A stretch of DNA of 64,000 bases from RHLJ01 sp040222455 (GTDB taxonomy: Bacteria > Bacteroidota > Rhodothermia > Balneolales > Balneolaceae): contig JAVKDD010000023.1 of the NCBI GenBank assembly GCA_040222455.1, forward strand, positions 15,660 to 79,659. Reading direction: 5' to 3'. This document shows positions 8,796 to 16,776 of this stretch, in pieces. The notes under the pieces are model-generated. The model was not told the origin of the DNA. It saw only the letters and a list, made by a program, of their open reading frames with translations, and searched no databases. Within the stretch, counting starts at the first letter, position 1, and each line of letters begins with the position of its first letter. Made by a program: the position numbers and the translations under genes.

Positions 8796-9050
8796 TTAAA
8801 AGAATAGCGCTCTAAAATGGGTAACCGGGTACCAAAAAGGTTTTGCAAAAGGGATGAGCCAGTTTTGAAACTCATCTTCGGTAATTTCTCCAATTTCAAA
8901 TAATCTTGAGCTATCAATAAAGGGGCGATATAAAAACAGGTAGAATAGAAGAAAGGATATAGCTAGAAATTCACTACTAAACTCGAGTACAAAATAATTT
9001 ACCCCAAGTGGAAAAAGTAAAAGCATTAGATACACGAACTTATTTCTCAT
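8796..9050 (-). CDS. Small hydrophobic membrane protein, unknown
   Basis: A short protein starting at the ATG at 9050 (an in-frame TTG lies 6 codons upstream). Two hydrophobic stretches (KFVYLMLLLFPLG and FLAISFLLFYLFLYRPF) suggest two membrane helices, followed by an acidic segment (FEIGEITEDEFQNWL) and an aromatic tail. No family is recognised. Its reality rests only on the open frame and the membrane-like pattern. Confidence 0.4.
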   Translation of the reverse strand: MRNKFVYLMLLLFPLGVNYFVLEFSSEFLAISFLLFYLFLYRPFIDSSRLFEIGEITEDEFQNWLIPFAKPFWYPVTHFRALFF

Positions 9051-9147
9051 AACATGTAATACTGACAACCCATTATTATTTATAATGAGATCGCCAAATC
9101 TAAACTGTTACAAATTTTAAACTCTAAACCTCGAGTGGTACCCTCAC

Positions 9148-9230
9148 CTAGCGCTAGCATGCGCTGGTACAAATCAATCCATGTCCGAGCGGACGCTCGA
9201 AACATTTTTGGGTTCAACGGATTGAAATGA
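9148..9230. repeat. Cluster of small extragenic hairpins
   Basis: Two short perfect hairpins are visible: AGCGC (9150-9154) with GCGCT (9161-9165), and CGAGCG (9186-9191) with CGCTCG (9194-9199). The second has the same layout, 6-bp arms and 2-nt loop followed by AAAC, as CAAGCG/CGCTTG at 26269-26282. The tract 9069-9359 otherwise shows no gene. Confidence 0.5.
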
Positions 9231-9274
9231 CAGGAAATAACTAACCGCTCACCACTAATAAGTCCCCAATAAAA

Positions 9275-9296
9275 TTATCAACATTACTGTTGATAA
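9275..9296. promoter_or_regulatory. Perfect 9-bp palindrome upstream of ffh
   Basis: TTATCAACA (9275-9283) and TGTTGATAA (9288-9296) form a perfect inverted repeat with a 4-nt spacer, 63 bp before the ffh start. It could be an operator for a dimeric regulator. Each arm is also one mismatch from the DnaA box TTATCCACA, so a head-to-head DnaA site is an alternative. No T tract follows, so it is not a good terminator. Confidence 0.45.
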
Positions 9297-9359
9297 CTCC
9301 TGAAACTTACCGTATTTTATCAGGCTCTGTGATTGGCGCAGAAAACTCCTGTTTAGTTT

Positions 9360-10700
9360 ATGTTTGATAATTTAACCTCAAATTTAGATAAAGCCCTTCA
9401 GAACCTGAAAGGCGAAGCACGGATCACCGATGTAAACATCGCTGAAACGGTGCGTGAAATACGTCGTGCTCTCTTAGATGCCGATGTAAATTTAGAGGTA
9501 GCTCGCCAATTTACTGCAGATATTAAGGACAAAGTGCTTGGCTCTGATGTTCTCACTAGTGTAAACCCAGGTCAACAGTTCACAAAAATTGTATTCGACG
9601 AGCTGGTTGAAACATTTGGTGGTGAAAAATCAGATATTGCTACAGCACATACTCCACCTACTGTCATTCTCATAGCTGGATTGCAAGGTTCAGGTAAAAC
9701 TACCTTCGCGGGTAAATTAGCCCGATACCTTAAGCAGGAGCATAAACGGAACCCGCTTCTTGCTGCCGCCGATGTTTATCGCCCTGCTGCTGTAAACCAG
9801 TTAAAAACTCTCGCAGAGCAAATTGATGTGCCTGTGTATTCAATAGAACAGAAAGATGCTGTTCGTGTTGCCAAAGAAGCTGTTGCAATGGCTAAAAGCC
9901 TTGCTTTAGATACCGTGATTATTGATACCGCTGGTCGTTTGCATGTTGATGAAGAGATGATGAAAGAGGTTGCGGAAATTAAGAAAGCCGTAAACCCCAA
10001 TGAGATTTTGTTTGTTGTTGATTCGATGACCGGACAGGACGCGGTTAACACAGCAAAGAATTTCAATGAGCGACTTAATTTTGATGGCGTTGTTTTAACA
10101 AAGCTAGATGGCGATACCCGTGGTGGTGCCGCTCTCTCTATCAAAAGTGTAGTTGATAAACCAATCAAATTTGTGAGTACCGGCGAGAAGCTGGATGCTC
10201 TTTCCCCATTCTACCCTGACCGTATGGCTCAGCGTATTCTTGGAATGGGTGACGTAGTTTCACTTGTTGAAAAAGCTCAAAAAGAATTTGATGAGAAGGA
10301 AGCTGAACGTCTTCAAAAGCGAATCAGTACCGACAAGTTTGATCTTGAAGATTTCCTCGAACAAATTCAAAAGATTAAAAAGATGGGAGATCTCGGTGAT
10401 CTCGTATCTATGATCCCTGGCGCCAGCAAAGCTATAGAAAATGCAGATATTGATGATGATGCTTTTAAGCCCATCGAGGCAATTATCTATTCTATGACGC
10501 CGGAGGAGCGTCAGGACCCTAGTGTTTTAAATGGCAGTCGAAGAAGACGCATTGCAAAAGGTTCTGGCACAACTGTAAAAGAGATCAACGATCTTATTAA
10601 ACAGTTTGAACAGATGAAGAAAATGATGAAGACCATGTCCAAAATGGGAAAGATGGGACGTGCTCTTCATGGACTTAAAAATCTGCCGATAGGTCGATAA
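9360..10700 (+). CDS. ffh: Signal recognition particle protein Ffh (SRP54)
   Basis: A GTPase that binds 4.5S RNA and signal peptides of nascent membrane proteins. The 446 residues show the N domain (1-95), the G domain with P-loop GLQGSGKTT (about 107-115), DTAGRLHVDEEM, TKLDGDTRGGAALS and the insertion-box region, and a methionine-rich M domain (about 320-446) ending EQMKKMMKTMSKMGKMG. Length and domain order are standard. The 4.5S RNA gene was not recognised in this window. Confidence 0.96.
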   Translation: MFDNLTSNLDKALQNLKGEARITDVNIAETVREIRRALLDADVNLEVARQFTADIKDKVLGSDVLTSVNPGQQFTKIVFDELVETFGGEKSDIATAHTPPTVILIAGLQGSGKTTFAGKLARYLKQEHKRNPLLAAADVYRPAAVNQLKTLAEQIDVPVYSIEQKDAVRVAKEAVAMAKSLALDTVIIDTAGRLHVDEEMMKEVAEIKKAVNPNEILFVVDSMTGQDAVNTAKNFNERLNFDGVVLTKLDGDTRGGAALSIKSVVDKPIKFVSTGEKLDALSPFYPDRMAQRILGMGDVVSLVEKAQKEFDEKEAERLQKRISTDKFDLEDFLEQIQKIKKMGDLGDLVSMIPGASKAIENADIDDDAFKPIEAIIYSMTPEERQDPSVLNGSRRRRIAKGSGTTVKEINDLIKQFEQMKKMMKTMSKMGKMGRALHGLKNLPIGR

Positions 10701-10742
10701 GAATATTATTGATATGGTTTTAAAATAAATATTTATTGAAAA

Positions 10743-10829
10743 GTCACTCAGAGCGAAGCGATGAGTCTGCACAATTAAGAACATAATCAACTGTTTGTGT
10801 AGATTCTTCGGAAGTATCCTCAGAATGAC
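10743..10829. repeat. Extragenic palindromic repeats between ffh and rpsP
   Basis: Two imperfect units of the widespread type GTCATTCTGAGCGAAGCGAAG: one at 10743-10770 (GTCACTCAGAGCGAAGCG) and one inverted at 10801-10829 (AGATTCTTCGGAAG, then CCTCAGAATGACC). They occupy most of the 195-bp gap and probably fold together. Confidence 0.55.
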
Positions 10830-10895
10830 CTTAATTTATTTTGAATTCATATCAAGAAAATTTAGATAACACAAAACTCAACTGAGGAAACATCA

Positions 10896-11804
10896 TTGAT
10901 TAAGATTAGACTTCAACGCAAAGGACGAATTCGTCGTCCTATATATCATATCGTAGTTGCCGATAGCCGCTCTCCAAGAGATGGTCGTATTATCGAGCAA
11001 GTAGGACGTTATGATGGCGTTACCGAAAAGAAAGAGACCATACTGAACGAAGACCGTATCATGTATTGGTTAGAAACCGGAGCACAACCAACCGACTCTG
11101 TTCGCAAAATCCTTAGACATGAAGGCTTATTGTACAAACGTCACCTTGTGATGTGGGGTAAAAGCGAAGAAGAAATTGAAGCCGCTCTCACCGAATGGAA
11201 AGCATACCGCGATTCTAAAACTGATAAAGAATTAACTCGTAAAGAGCAAGTTCAAGCTTCATTAGCCGCTGAAGAAAAAGCAGTAAGAGAACAAGTTGTT
11301 GAAAAGGCTAACAAAGCTGCCGCTGAACTTGAAGCTGAGCAGGCATTAGAAGAGGCAGCTGAAGATGAAACCGCATCTGAAGTTGAAGAAGCCGCAACTG
11401 AGGCAGAAGCAGAGGTTGAAGTTGAAGAAACGCCTGCTGAAGATTCTGCAGAAGAAGAAGTTGCAGAAGTACCAGAGCCTGCTACCGCAAAAGAAGCCGC
11501 TGAAGCAGTAGAAGAAAATATTGCCGAAGTTACAGAAAAGCCTGCAACTGAAGAAGTAGTTGAAGAAGCTGATACTGAAGAAAAAGCGGAGGTTGAAGTT
11601 GAAGAAACACCAGCTGAAGAAGTAGAAGAAGAGGCAAAAGAAGAAGTTAATGCAGAAGCAACTTCACAAACTTCAAGCGACATGACAGCAAAAGAAGCTA
11701 TCGATCATATCAACGACACCGACCTTGCTGAATTAGCTGGTTTTGTTACTGATGGTGAAGATCGTAAGACCGTTCTTGCTGCTTGGGAAGCTAAACAAGC
11801 ATAA
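10896..11804 (+). CDS. rpsP: 30S ribosomal protein S16 with long acidic C-terminal extension
   Basis: Residues 1-85 are a normal S16 (MIKIRLQRKGRIRRPIYHIV, SPRDGRIIEQVGRYD). They are followed by about 215 extra residues, giving 302 instead of the usual 80-90. The extension has a charged helix (about 110-165), a low-complexity Glu/Ala/Val tract with a repeated EVEVEETPAE-type unit (about 165-260), and a small folded-looking C-terminal domain (about 262-302: MTAKEAIDHINDTDLAELAG). Start is TTG, 12 nt after GAGG. First gene of rpsP-rimM-trmD-rplS. S16 tails occur in Bacteroidota, but this one seems long. Confidence 0.95.
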   Translation: MIKIRLQRKGRIRRPIYHIVVADSRSPRDGRIIEQVGRYDGVTEKKETILNEDRIMYWLETGAQPTDSVRKILRHEGLLYKRHLVMWGKSEEEIEAALTEWKAYRDSKTDKELTRKEQVQASLAAEEKAVREQVVEKANKAAAELEAEQALEEAAEDETASEVEEAATEAEAEVEVEETPAEDSAEEEVAEVPEPATAKEAAEAVEENIAEVTEKPATEEVVEEADTEEKAEVEVEETPAEEVEEEAKEEVNAEATSQTSSDMTAKEAIDHINDTDLAELAGFVTDGEDRKTVLAAWEAKQA

Positions 11805-11819
11805 TACATTCGGGCTCCT

Positions 11820-12362
11820 ATGATTGAAGGCGCCAATACATCACCTTTTGTCCAGATTGGGCATATTGTTAAGTCACAAGGGCTCAAAGGAGAACTAAAA
11901 GTTCTTTTTGAATCTGATTCGACTGAAACGATAGAACAAATCTCGGTTTTGTATTTACGTAACGATCGTGGAGACTTTTATCCCTGCCGCATTGCAAACC
12001 TAAGGGTTGATGGAAAGGGAAATAAAATTTCGTTCTTTGTACAATTTGAAACAATCGCTGATCGGACCTCCGCAGAAGCGCTTAAAAACAAAGCTGTTTT
12101 TGTTGAAACAGAAATAGCTGAGCAGTTTTTTAGTGAACAATTAGAAGAAGAAACCCTGATTGATTATGAAGTTCTAAATGATCGAAATGAATCAATCGGG
12201 TTAGTAATCGACTTTCTAGATAGCGGAGCACAAATAGTGATAACTGTTGCGACAACTTCTGGTTCTTTACTTATTCCAATGGTAGATGAGTTTGTAACCG
12301 AGGTAGATAACAATACAAAAACAATTAAATGCCAAAATCTTAACGTTCTGGAAGATTTATGA
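11820..12362 (+). CDS. rimM: Ribosome maturation factor RimM
   Basis: A 30S assembly factor of 180 residues that binds S19. The N-terminal RimM domain starts FVQIGHIVKSQGLKGELKV. The C-terminal PRC-barrel follows after residue about 100 (LIDYEVLNDRNESIGLV, LLIPMVDEFV). Its stop overlaps the trmD start by 4 nt (ATGA). The order rpsP-rimM-trmD-rplS is the classic one. Confidence 0.93.
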   Translation: MIEGANTSPFVQIGHIVKSQGLKGELKVLFESDSTETIEQISVLYLRNDRGDFYPCRIANLRVDGKGNKISFFVQFETIADRTSAEALKNKAVFVETEIAEQFFSEQLEEETLIDYEVLNDRNESIGLVIDFLDSGAQIVITVATTSGSLLIPMVDEFVTEVDNNTKTIKCQNLNVLEDL

Positions 12363-13054
12363 TTCGAATTGATATCATATCTGCTGTTCCGGCATTGTTA
12401 GATGGGCCATTAAATCACAGTATTGTTAAACGAGCGAGCGATAAAAATCTGGTAGAAATTTATGTGCATGACCTTCGGGATTACACCGAAGACAAGCATC
12501 GCAAAATTGATGACTACCCGTATGGTGGCGACCCTGGAATGGTGCTAACTCCTCAGCCAATTTTTAGCTGTATTGAACACCTTACCAGTGAAAGAACTTA
12601 CGATGAATTGATTTTTACCGCGGCAGATGGAGATGTTTTTGATCAAAAAGCAGCAAATGCACTTTCGATGAAAAAAAATATTCTCATCTTGTGTGGACAC
12701 TATAAAGGCGTTGATCAGCGAGTAAGAAACGAGTTAATTACCAAAGAATATTCTATTGGTGATTATGTGCTTTCAGGGGGAGAACTTCCCGCTATGGTTA
12801 TAACCGACGCTATTGTGAGGCTTTTGCCCGGAGCAATCGGAGACGCCGGAAGCGCACTAAATGACTCGTTTCAAGATGGTTTGCTTGAAGCCCCGGTGTA
12901 TACTCGACCTGCTGAGTTTAAGGGGTTGAACGTGCCTGAGGTATTAAGAAGCGGCGATCCAAAAAAGATCGAGGCTTGGCAACAAGAGCAATCTTTAAAG
13001 CGAACAAAAGAACGAAGAAAAGATTTGTACGAAAATTATAAGAAAGAATATTAA
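12359..13054 (+). CDS. trmD: tRNA (guanine-N1)-methyltransferase TrmD
   Basis: Makes m1G37 in tRNAs, which prevents +1 frameshifting. The 231-residue protein has the SPOUT trefoil-knot motifs LCGHYKGVDQRV and YSIGDYVLSGGELPAM, the N-terminal DYPYGGDPGMVL and the C-terminal RPAEFKGLNVPEVLRSGD. Translationally coupled to rimM. Full length. Confidence 0.96.
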   Translation: MIRIDIISAVPALLDGPLNHSIVKRASDKNLVEIYVHDLRDYTEDKHRKIDDYPYGGDPGMVLTPQPIFSCIEHLTSERTYDELIFTAADGDVFDQKAANALSMKKNILILCGHYKGVDQRVRNELITKEYSIGDYVLSGGELPAMVITDAIVRLLPGAIGDAGSALNDSFQDGLLEAPVYTRPAEFKGLNVPEVLRSGDPKKIEAWQQEQSLKRTKERRKDLYENYKKEY

Positions 13055-13055
13055 C

Positions 13056-13074
13056 ATCTCTCTTAATGAGAGAT
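13056..13074 (+). promoter_or_regulatory. Hairpin in the rplS leader
   Basis: ATCTCTC (13056-13062) and GAGAGAT (13068-13074) form a perfect 7-bp stem with a TTAAT loop between trmD and rplS, ending 15 nt before the rplS ATG. It sits where several phyla have L19 leader structures. There is no T tract, so it is a leader hairpin rather than a terminator. Regulation is inferred only. Confidence 0.4.
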
Positions 13075-13089
13075 TTAACACACAGAAAA

Positions 13090-13449
13090 ATGGATAAACT
13101 AAAACTAGTTGAACAAACTTTAGTAACTGACAATCTACCGGAATTTTCAGCCGGTGATACAGTGAATGTACATTACCGTGTACGTGAAGGTGAAAAAGAA
13201 AGAATTCAGCAATATCAAGGTGTTGTAATTTCTGAAAGAGGTAGCGGCCCAAATAAAACCTTTACCGTTCGCAAAATGAGTGGAAGTATTGGCGTTGAGC
13301 GTATTTTTCCGCTTAATTCGCCATTTATTGCACAGGTTGATGTGGTTCGTAGAGGTAAAGTAAGACGTTCTAAACTGTTTTACTTGCGTGAACTTCGCGG
13401 AAAAGCGTCTCGTATTAAAGAGCGTGACACTAAGAAAACTAAAAAGTAA
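13090..13449 (+). CDS. rplS: 50S ribosomal protein L19
   Basis: A 119-residue protein beginning MDKLKLVEQ, the usual L19 N-terminus. I chose this ATG over one 8 codons upstream (13066), which lies inside the leader hairpin and would add an atypical MRDLTHRK. Motifs: FSAGDTVNVHYRVREGEKER, FTVRKMS, GVERIFPLNSPFI, and a basic tail. Last gene of its operon; a terminator follows. Confidence 0.95.
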   Translation: MDKLKLVEQTLVTDNLPEFSAGDTVNVHYRVREGEKERIQQYQGVVISERGSGPNKTFTVRKMSGSIGVERIFPLNSPFIAQVDVVRRGKVRRSKLFYLRELRGKASRIKERDTKKTKK

Positions 13450-13484
13450 GCTCTTTACTTTTCAGCGTTACGGAATTGTGAAAC

Positions 13485-13517
13485 ACCGGGTCATGTACAA
13501 AAATGGCTCCGGTTTTT
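13485..13517 (+). terminator. Rho-independent terminator after rplS
   Basis: ACCGG (13485-13489) pairs with CCGGT (13509-13513) around a 19-nt loop, followed by a T-rich run and further T-rich sequence. It is 36 nt past the rplS stop. The stem is short, so confidence is moderate. Confidence 0.5.
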
Positions 13518-13563
13518 CTATTTTAAGAACTCATTCACTCTCATCGAATAAAAACCTCTCGCA

Positions 13564-14121
13564 ATGAATATTATAATCTTTGGACCTCCCGGCGCCGGTA
13601 AAGGCACGCAAGCAGAGCTTTTGACTAATGAATATTCTATCCCACATCTTTCAACAGGGAACATCTTCCGTGCAGCAATAAAAAATAAAACGCCTCTTGG
13701 AGTAAAAGTTAAGTCCATTCTTGATGATGGAAAACTCGTGTCTGATCAAACTGTTGTTGATTTAGTTGCTGAGGAGCTAGCGGATAAAAAATATTCTAAT
13801 GGTGCCATATTTGATGGTTTTCCTAGAACTGTAGTTCAAGCCGAAGCTTTTGATTCTCTTCTAGAATCTAAAGGGAAAAAAGTGGACTCTTTTATTTCTC
13901 TCGAAGTCCCTGATAAAGAATTGATTAAGAGAATCCTTTCGAGAGGGCAAGGGAGATCTGATGACACTGAAGATGGAATTAAAAAAAGACTTCAAGTTTA
14001 TCAAAATGAGACCGCCCCTGTATTAGCCTATTACAAAGGAAAAGGCTTAGTTCAAGAAGTTGATGGAACTGGAACGGTCGAAGAAACTTATACTCACATT
14101 AAGGAAGCCATTTCTTCATAA
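13564..14121 (+). CDS. adk: Adenylate kinase, short-LID form
   Basis: Interconverts ATP + AMP and 2 ADP. The P-loop is GPPGAGKGT at the N-terminus; LSTGNIFRAAI and FDGFPRT are the AMP-binding motifs. The LID is reduced to RGQGRSDD, so this is the 185-residue short form without a zinc-finger LID, as in many Bacteroidota. Its stop lies 1 nt from the convergent glpF stop. Confidence 0.95.
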   Translation: MNIIIFGPPGAGKGTQAELLTNEYSIPHLSTGNIFRAAIKNKTPLGVKVKSILDDGKLVSDQTVVDLVAEELADKKYSNGAIFDGFPRTVVQAEAFDSLLESKGKKVDSFISLEVPDKELIKRILSRGQGRSDDTEDGIKKRLQVYQNETAPVLAYYKGKGLVQEVDGTGTVEETYTHIKEAISS

Positions 14122-14122
14122 T

Positions 14123-14833
14123 TTAAAATGATAGTTGTAAGTATACTCCTGCAGCTAAGATACCGCCAATAATTGGTCCTAGAACGGGTATCCACGAATA
14201 ACTCCATTTACTATTTCCTTTTCCTTTAATTGGAAGAATAGCGTGTGTAATACGTGGTCCAAGATCCCTGGCGGGGTTGATAGCATATCCTGTCGTTCCT
14301 CCTAAAGACATTCCAATCCCAAAAACTAATAACCCAACAGGTAATGCGCTAATTGAGCCAAGCCCCACCTCAGGCGCTGCTAAATACAACACGCCTAAAA
14401 CTAAGATAAATGTTCCAAATATCTCAGAATATAGATTATTAAATGTGTTCTTTATTGCAGGAGCGGTACTGAATACGCCCAATTTTGTAGCTTGATCTTC
14501 TGTCTCATCAAAATGACTTCTAAAATGAAGCCATATTGCAAATGAAGCAAGAATAGCACCAATAAACTGTGCTATGATGTAGCCCGGAACTAGTCCCCAT
14601 GAAAACTTTCCTGCGACTGCAAGACCTATGGTTACTGCTGGGTTGATATGCGCGCCACTAATTTCCGAAGATACAAATACAGCGACAAATACTGCAATTC
14701 CCCATCCCCAATTTATAAGAATCCAGCCACCTCCCGAACCGTATGTTTTCTTTAATGATACATTGGCGTTTACACCAAGTCCTAAAACAATCAAAAGAAA
14801 GGTTCCAAGTACTTCTCCGAGATATGCTTCCAT
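14123..14833 (-). CDS. glpF: Glycerol facilitator (MIP/aquaporin family)
   Basis: A 236-residue channel with six predicted membrane helices and both NPA half-helix motifs (HINPAVTIGL and AINPARDLGPR). The Asp after the second NPA (NPARDLGPR) marks aquaglyceroporins, which pass glycerol. It is third in a minus-strand glpK-glpD-glpF arrangement; gaps of about 200 bp suggest possible separate promoters. Confidence 0.9.
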   Translation of the reverse strand: MEAYLGEVLGTFLLIVLGLGVNANVSLKKTYGSGGGWILINWGWGIAVFVAVFVSSEISGAHINPAVTIGLAVAGKFSWGLVPGYIIAQFIGAILASFAIWLHFRSHFDETEDQATKLGVFSTAPAIKNTFNNLYSEIFGTFILVLGVLYLAAPEVGLGSISALPVGLLVFGIGMSLGGTTGYAINPARDLGPRITHAILPIKGKGNSKWSYSWIPVLGPIIGGILAAGVYLQLSF

Positions 14834-14890
14834 AGTTTACATTTGCGAGGGTCCCGTCGTAGACAAGCCCGTTGCAATCTCCAGTTTTTT

Positions 14891-14932
14891 ACTCGAAAAG
14901 GAGATCGCTTCGTCGGCAAGCTCCTCGCGAAT
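14891..14932. repeat. Extragenic palindromic repeat upstream of glpF
   Basis: An imperfect palindrome of the type GAGATCGCTTCGTCGGC/AAGCTCCTCGCGAAT in the glpD-glpF gap. It resembles the GCTTCG-centred REP-like sequences common in marine bacteria. No gene is seen in 14834-15038. Confidence 0.45.
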
Positions 14933-15038
14933 GGTTTATATTTATATCATTTTGAGCCTACTGCCGAATAATCTGCAAAACTTCTGATTGTGTAGATTAT
15001 TCGCTTTTGCACTGAAAGACTGTTTTAGGTCTATTACT

Positions 15039-16601
15039 CTATTCCAAAATATAATTCTTTGCCAGAGCTTCGTATTCTTTTACTTCTTGTTGAACCCAAT
15101 CCTCACTATAACCAAACTCTTCAGCAAGAAGCCTTCCAACTTCAGGAGCCATTTCAAGTGACGCTTTTGCATCTAGCAACAAGGCTCGTGTCCTCCTAGA
15201 TAGAATATCTTCTATAGTAATTGCCAGCTCATTTCTAATGGCCCAAATAACTTCTCCTTTTAAATAGGGTAGGTTTGAATGAAGCCGTTCTTTCCATACG
15301 GAGTTTTCCTGAATCAGTTTTTTTACCCCAACTTCATCTGAGCCATAAACGTGTAGATGATTTTCCATATCTACATTTTTGAGCCAACCATGAATGCGAA
15401 GTCCTTCTGTTTTACATTGCACATTTTCAAGTCCAGCAATTACAGCCGCTTGATTTATCGTATCCTCAGCCATTCTTCGGTATGTTGTCCACTTACCCCC
15501 TGCAATAGTCACCAGTCCAGATTCTGAAACCTGAAGGTGATGGCTTCTTGAAATCTCCGATGTAGATTGAGCGTTTTTTGGTCGAACTAATGGTCTCAAT
15601 CCTGCAAAAACACTTTTAACATCACTCCGTTTTGGATTTTTAGTAAGATATTGTTTGGCATGGCGCAGAATAAAATTAATCTCATCTTCTAATGCAACTG
15701 GTTCCAGATTCGGTTTATCTATGGGGGTGTCCGTAGTTCCAACCAGTGCTTTACCATGCCAAGGAACTGCAAATAGAACTCGTCCATCATCGGTATGAGG
15801 AACCATAATTGCGGCATCACCTGGAAGAAATTCTTTGTCCAGTACAAGATGAATTCCTTGAGCACATTGAATTATATCTTCATGGTTCTTGTCATCCATC
15901 GACAAAATAGAATCAGAAAAAATCCCCGTAGCATTAATTACCACTCTTGCATTAATCTGCATCGAACTTCCATCGATCATATCTTGCGCCATCACTCCAG
16001 TAATCAAATCAGAACCGTTTTTCAAAAGTCCTGTTACTTTCATATAGTTGATAGGAATTGCGCCCTCATCCGCTGCTGTTTGAGCAAGGTTTATTGCTAA
16101 TCGAGAATCATCGAATTGGCCATCATAATAAATAGTACCACCATTTAAGCCTTCAGGTTCAAGTGTTGGGATTTTTTCAAGCACCTCTTCTTTAGATAGA
16201 CTTTTTGATTTTTTAATTCCCAGTTTTCCTGCAAGCGCATCGTAAACCTTCATTCCAACACCATAAAAAGGTCCATTCCACCATTTATAACTCGGAACTA
16301 TAAATGATTGATGACTAACTAAGTGAGGTGCGTTTTGAATAAGCAACCCTCTTTCTTTCAAGGCTTCAATTACCAAAGTAACATCGCCTTGTTGGAGGTA
16401 ACGAACTCCGCCATGCACCAACTTTGTACTTCGACTTGAAGTACCTTTTGCGAAATCATGCATATCCAAAAGTAGTGTTTTGTAACCCCGAGAAGCAGAA
16501 TCCACCGCACACCCCAAACCCGTAGCTCCGCCTCCAATTATGAGTACATCCCAATAATCATTGAATTCTTTGATGGTTTTTAAAAAGTCAGCTCTATTCA
16601 T
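15039..16601 (-). CDS. glpD: Aerobic glycerol-3-phosphate dehydrogenase
   Basis: A membrane-associated FAD enzyme that oxidises sn-glycerol-3-phosphate to dihydroxyacetone phosphate and passes electrons to quinones. The FAD motif is VLIIGGGATGLGCAVDSA; other signatures are SSRSTKLVHGGVRYL and FAGLRPLVRP. At 520 residues it includes the C-terminal DAO_C helical domain. It follows glpK on the same strand. Confidence 0.94.
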   Translation of the reverse strand: MNRADFLKTIKEFNDYWDVLIIGGGATGLGCAVDSASRGYKTLLLDMHDFAKGTSSRSTKLVHGGVRYLQQGDVTLVIEALKERGLLIQNAPHLVSHQSFIVPSYKWWNGPFYGVGMKVYDALAGKLGIKKSKSLSKEEVLEKIPTLEPEGLNGGTIYYDGQFDDSRLAINLAQTAADEGAIPINYMKVTGLLKNGSDLITGVMAQDMIDGSSMQINARVVINATGIFSDSILSMDDKNHEDIIQCAQGIHLVLDKEFLPGDAAIMVPHTDDGRVLFAVPWHGKALVGTTDTPIDKPNLEPVALEDEINFILRHAKQYLTKNPKRSDVKSVFAGLRPLVRPKNAQSTSEISRSHHLQVSESGLVTIAGGKWTTYRRMAEDTINQAAVIAGLENVQCKTEGLRIHGWLKNVDMENHLHVYGSDEVGVKKLIQENSVWKERLHSNLPYLKGEVIWAIRNELAITIEDILSRRTRALLLDAKASLEMAPEVGRLLAEEFGYSEDWVQQEVKEYEALAKNYILE

Positions 16602-16626
16602 ATTTACAACCTATTATTATCACGGC

Positions 16627-16731
16627 CATTCCGTGCTTGACCCAGAATCTGCAAAGTTTAAAATTCTAATTTATTTCTCTTCAAAAACAACGCTCCTTCC
16701 CCAGCAGATCCTGAATCAAGTTCAGAATGAC
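16627..16731. repeat. Extragenic palindromic repeats between glpK and glpD
   Basis: Two units related to those at 8603-8702. The copy at 16705-16731 reads CAGATCCTGAATCAAG then TTCAGAATGAC and differs from 8676-8702 at one base in 27. A second, degenerate unit is at 16627-16651. The 175-bp gap holds nothing else. Confidence 0.6.
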
Positions 16732-16776
16732 AACGTTTTTGTTTACTCATTGCTCACTCCTCATAACTCAATACTT

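Noticed and set aside
11252..11683. 143-codon Ser/Ala-rich frame on the minus strand
   Set aside because: It is antisense to the Glu/Ala-rich S16 tail; the low-complexity Ser/Thr content is a mirror of GAA/GCA codons.
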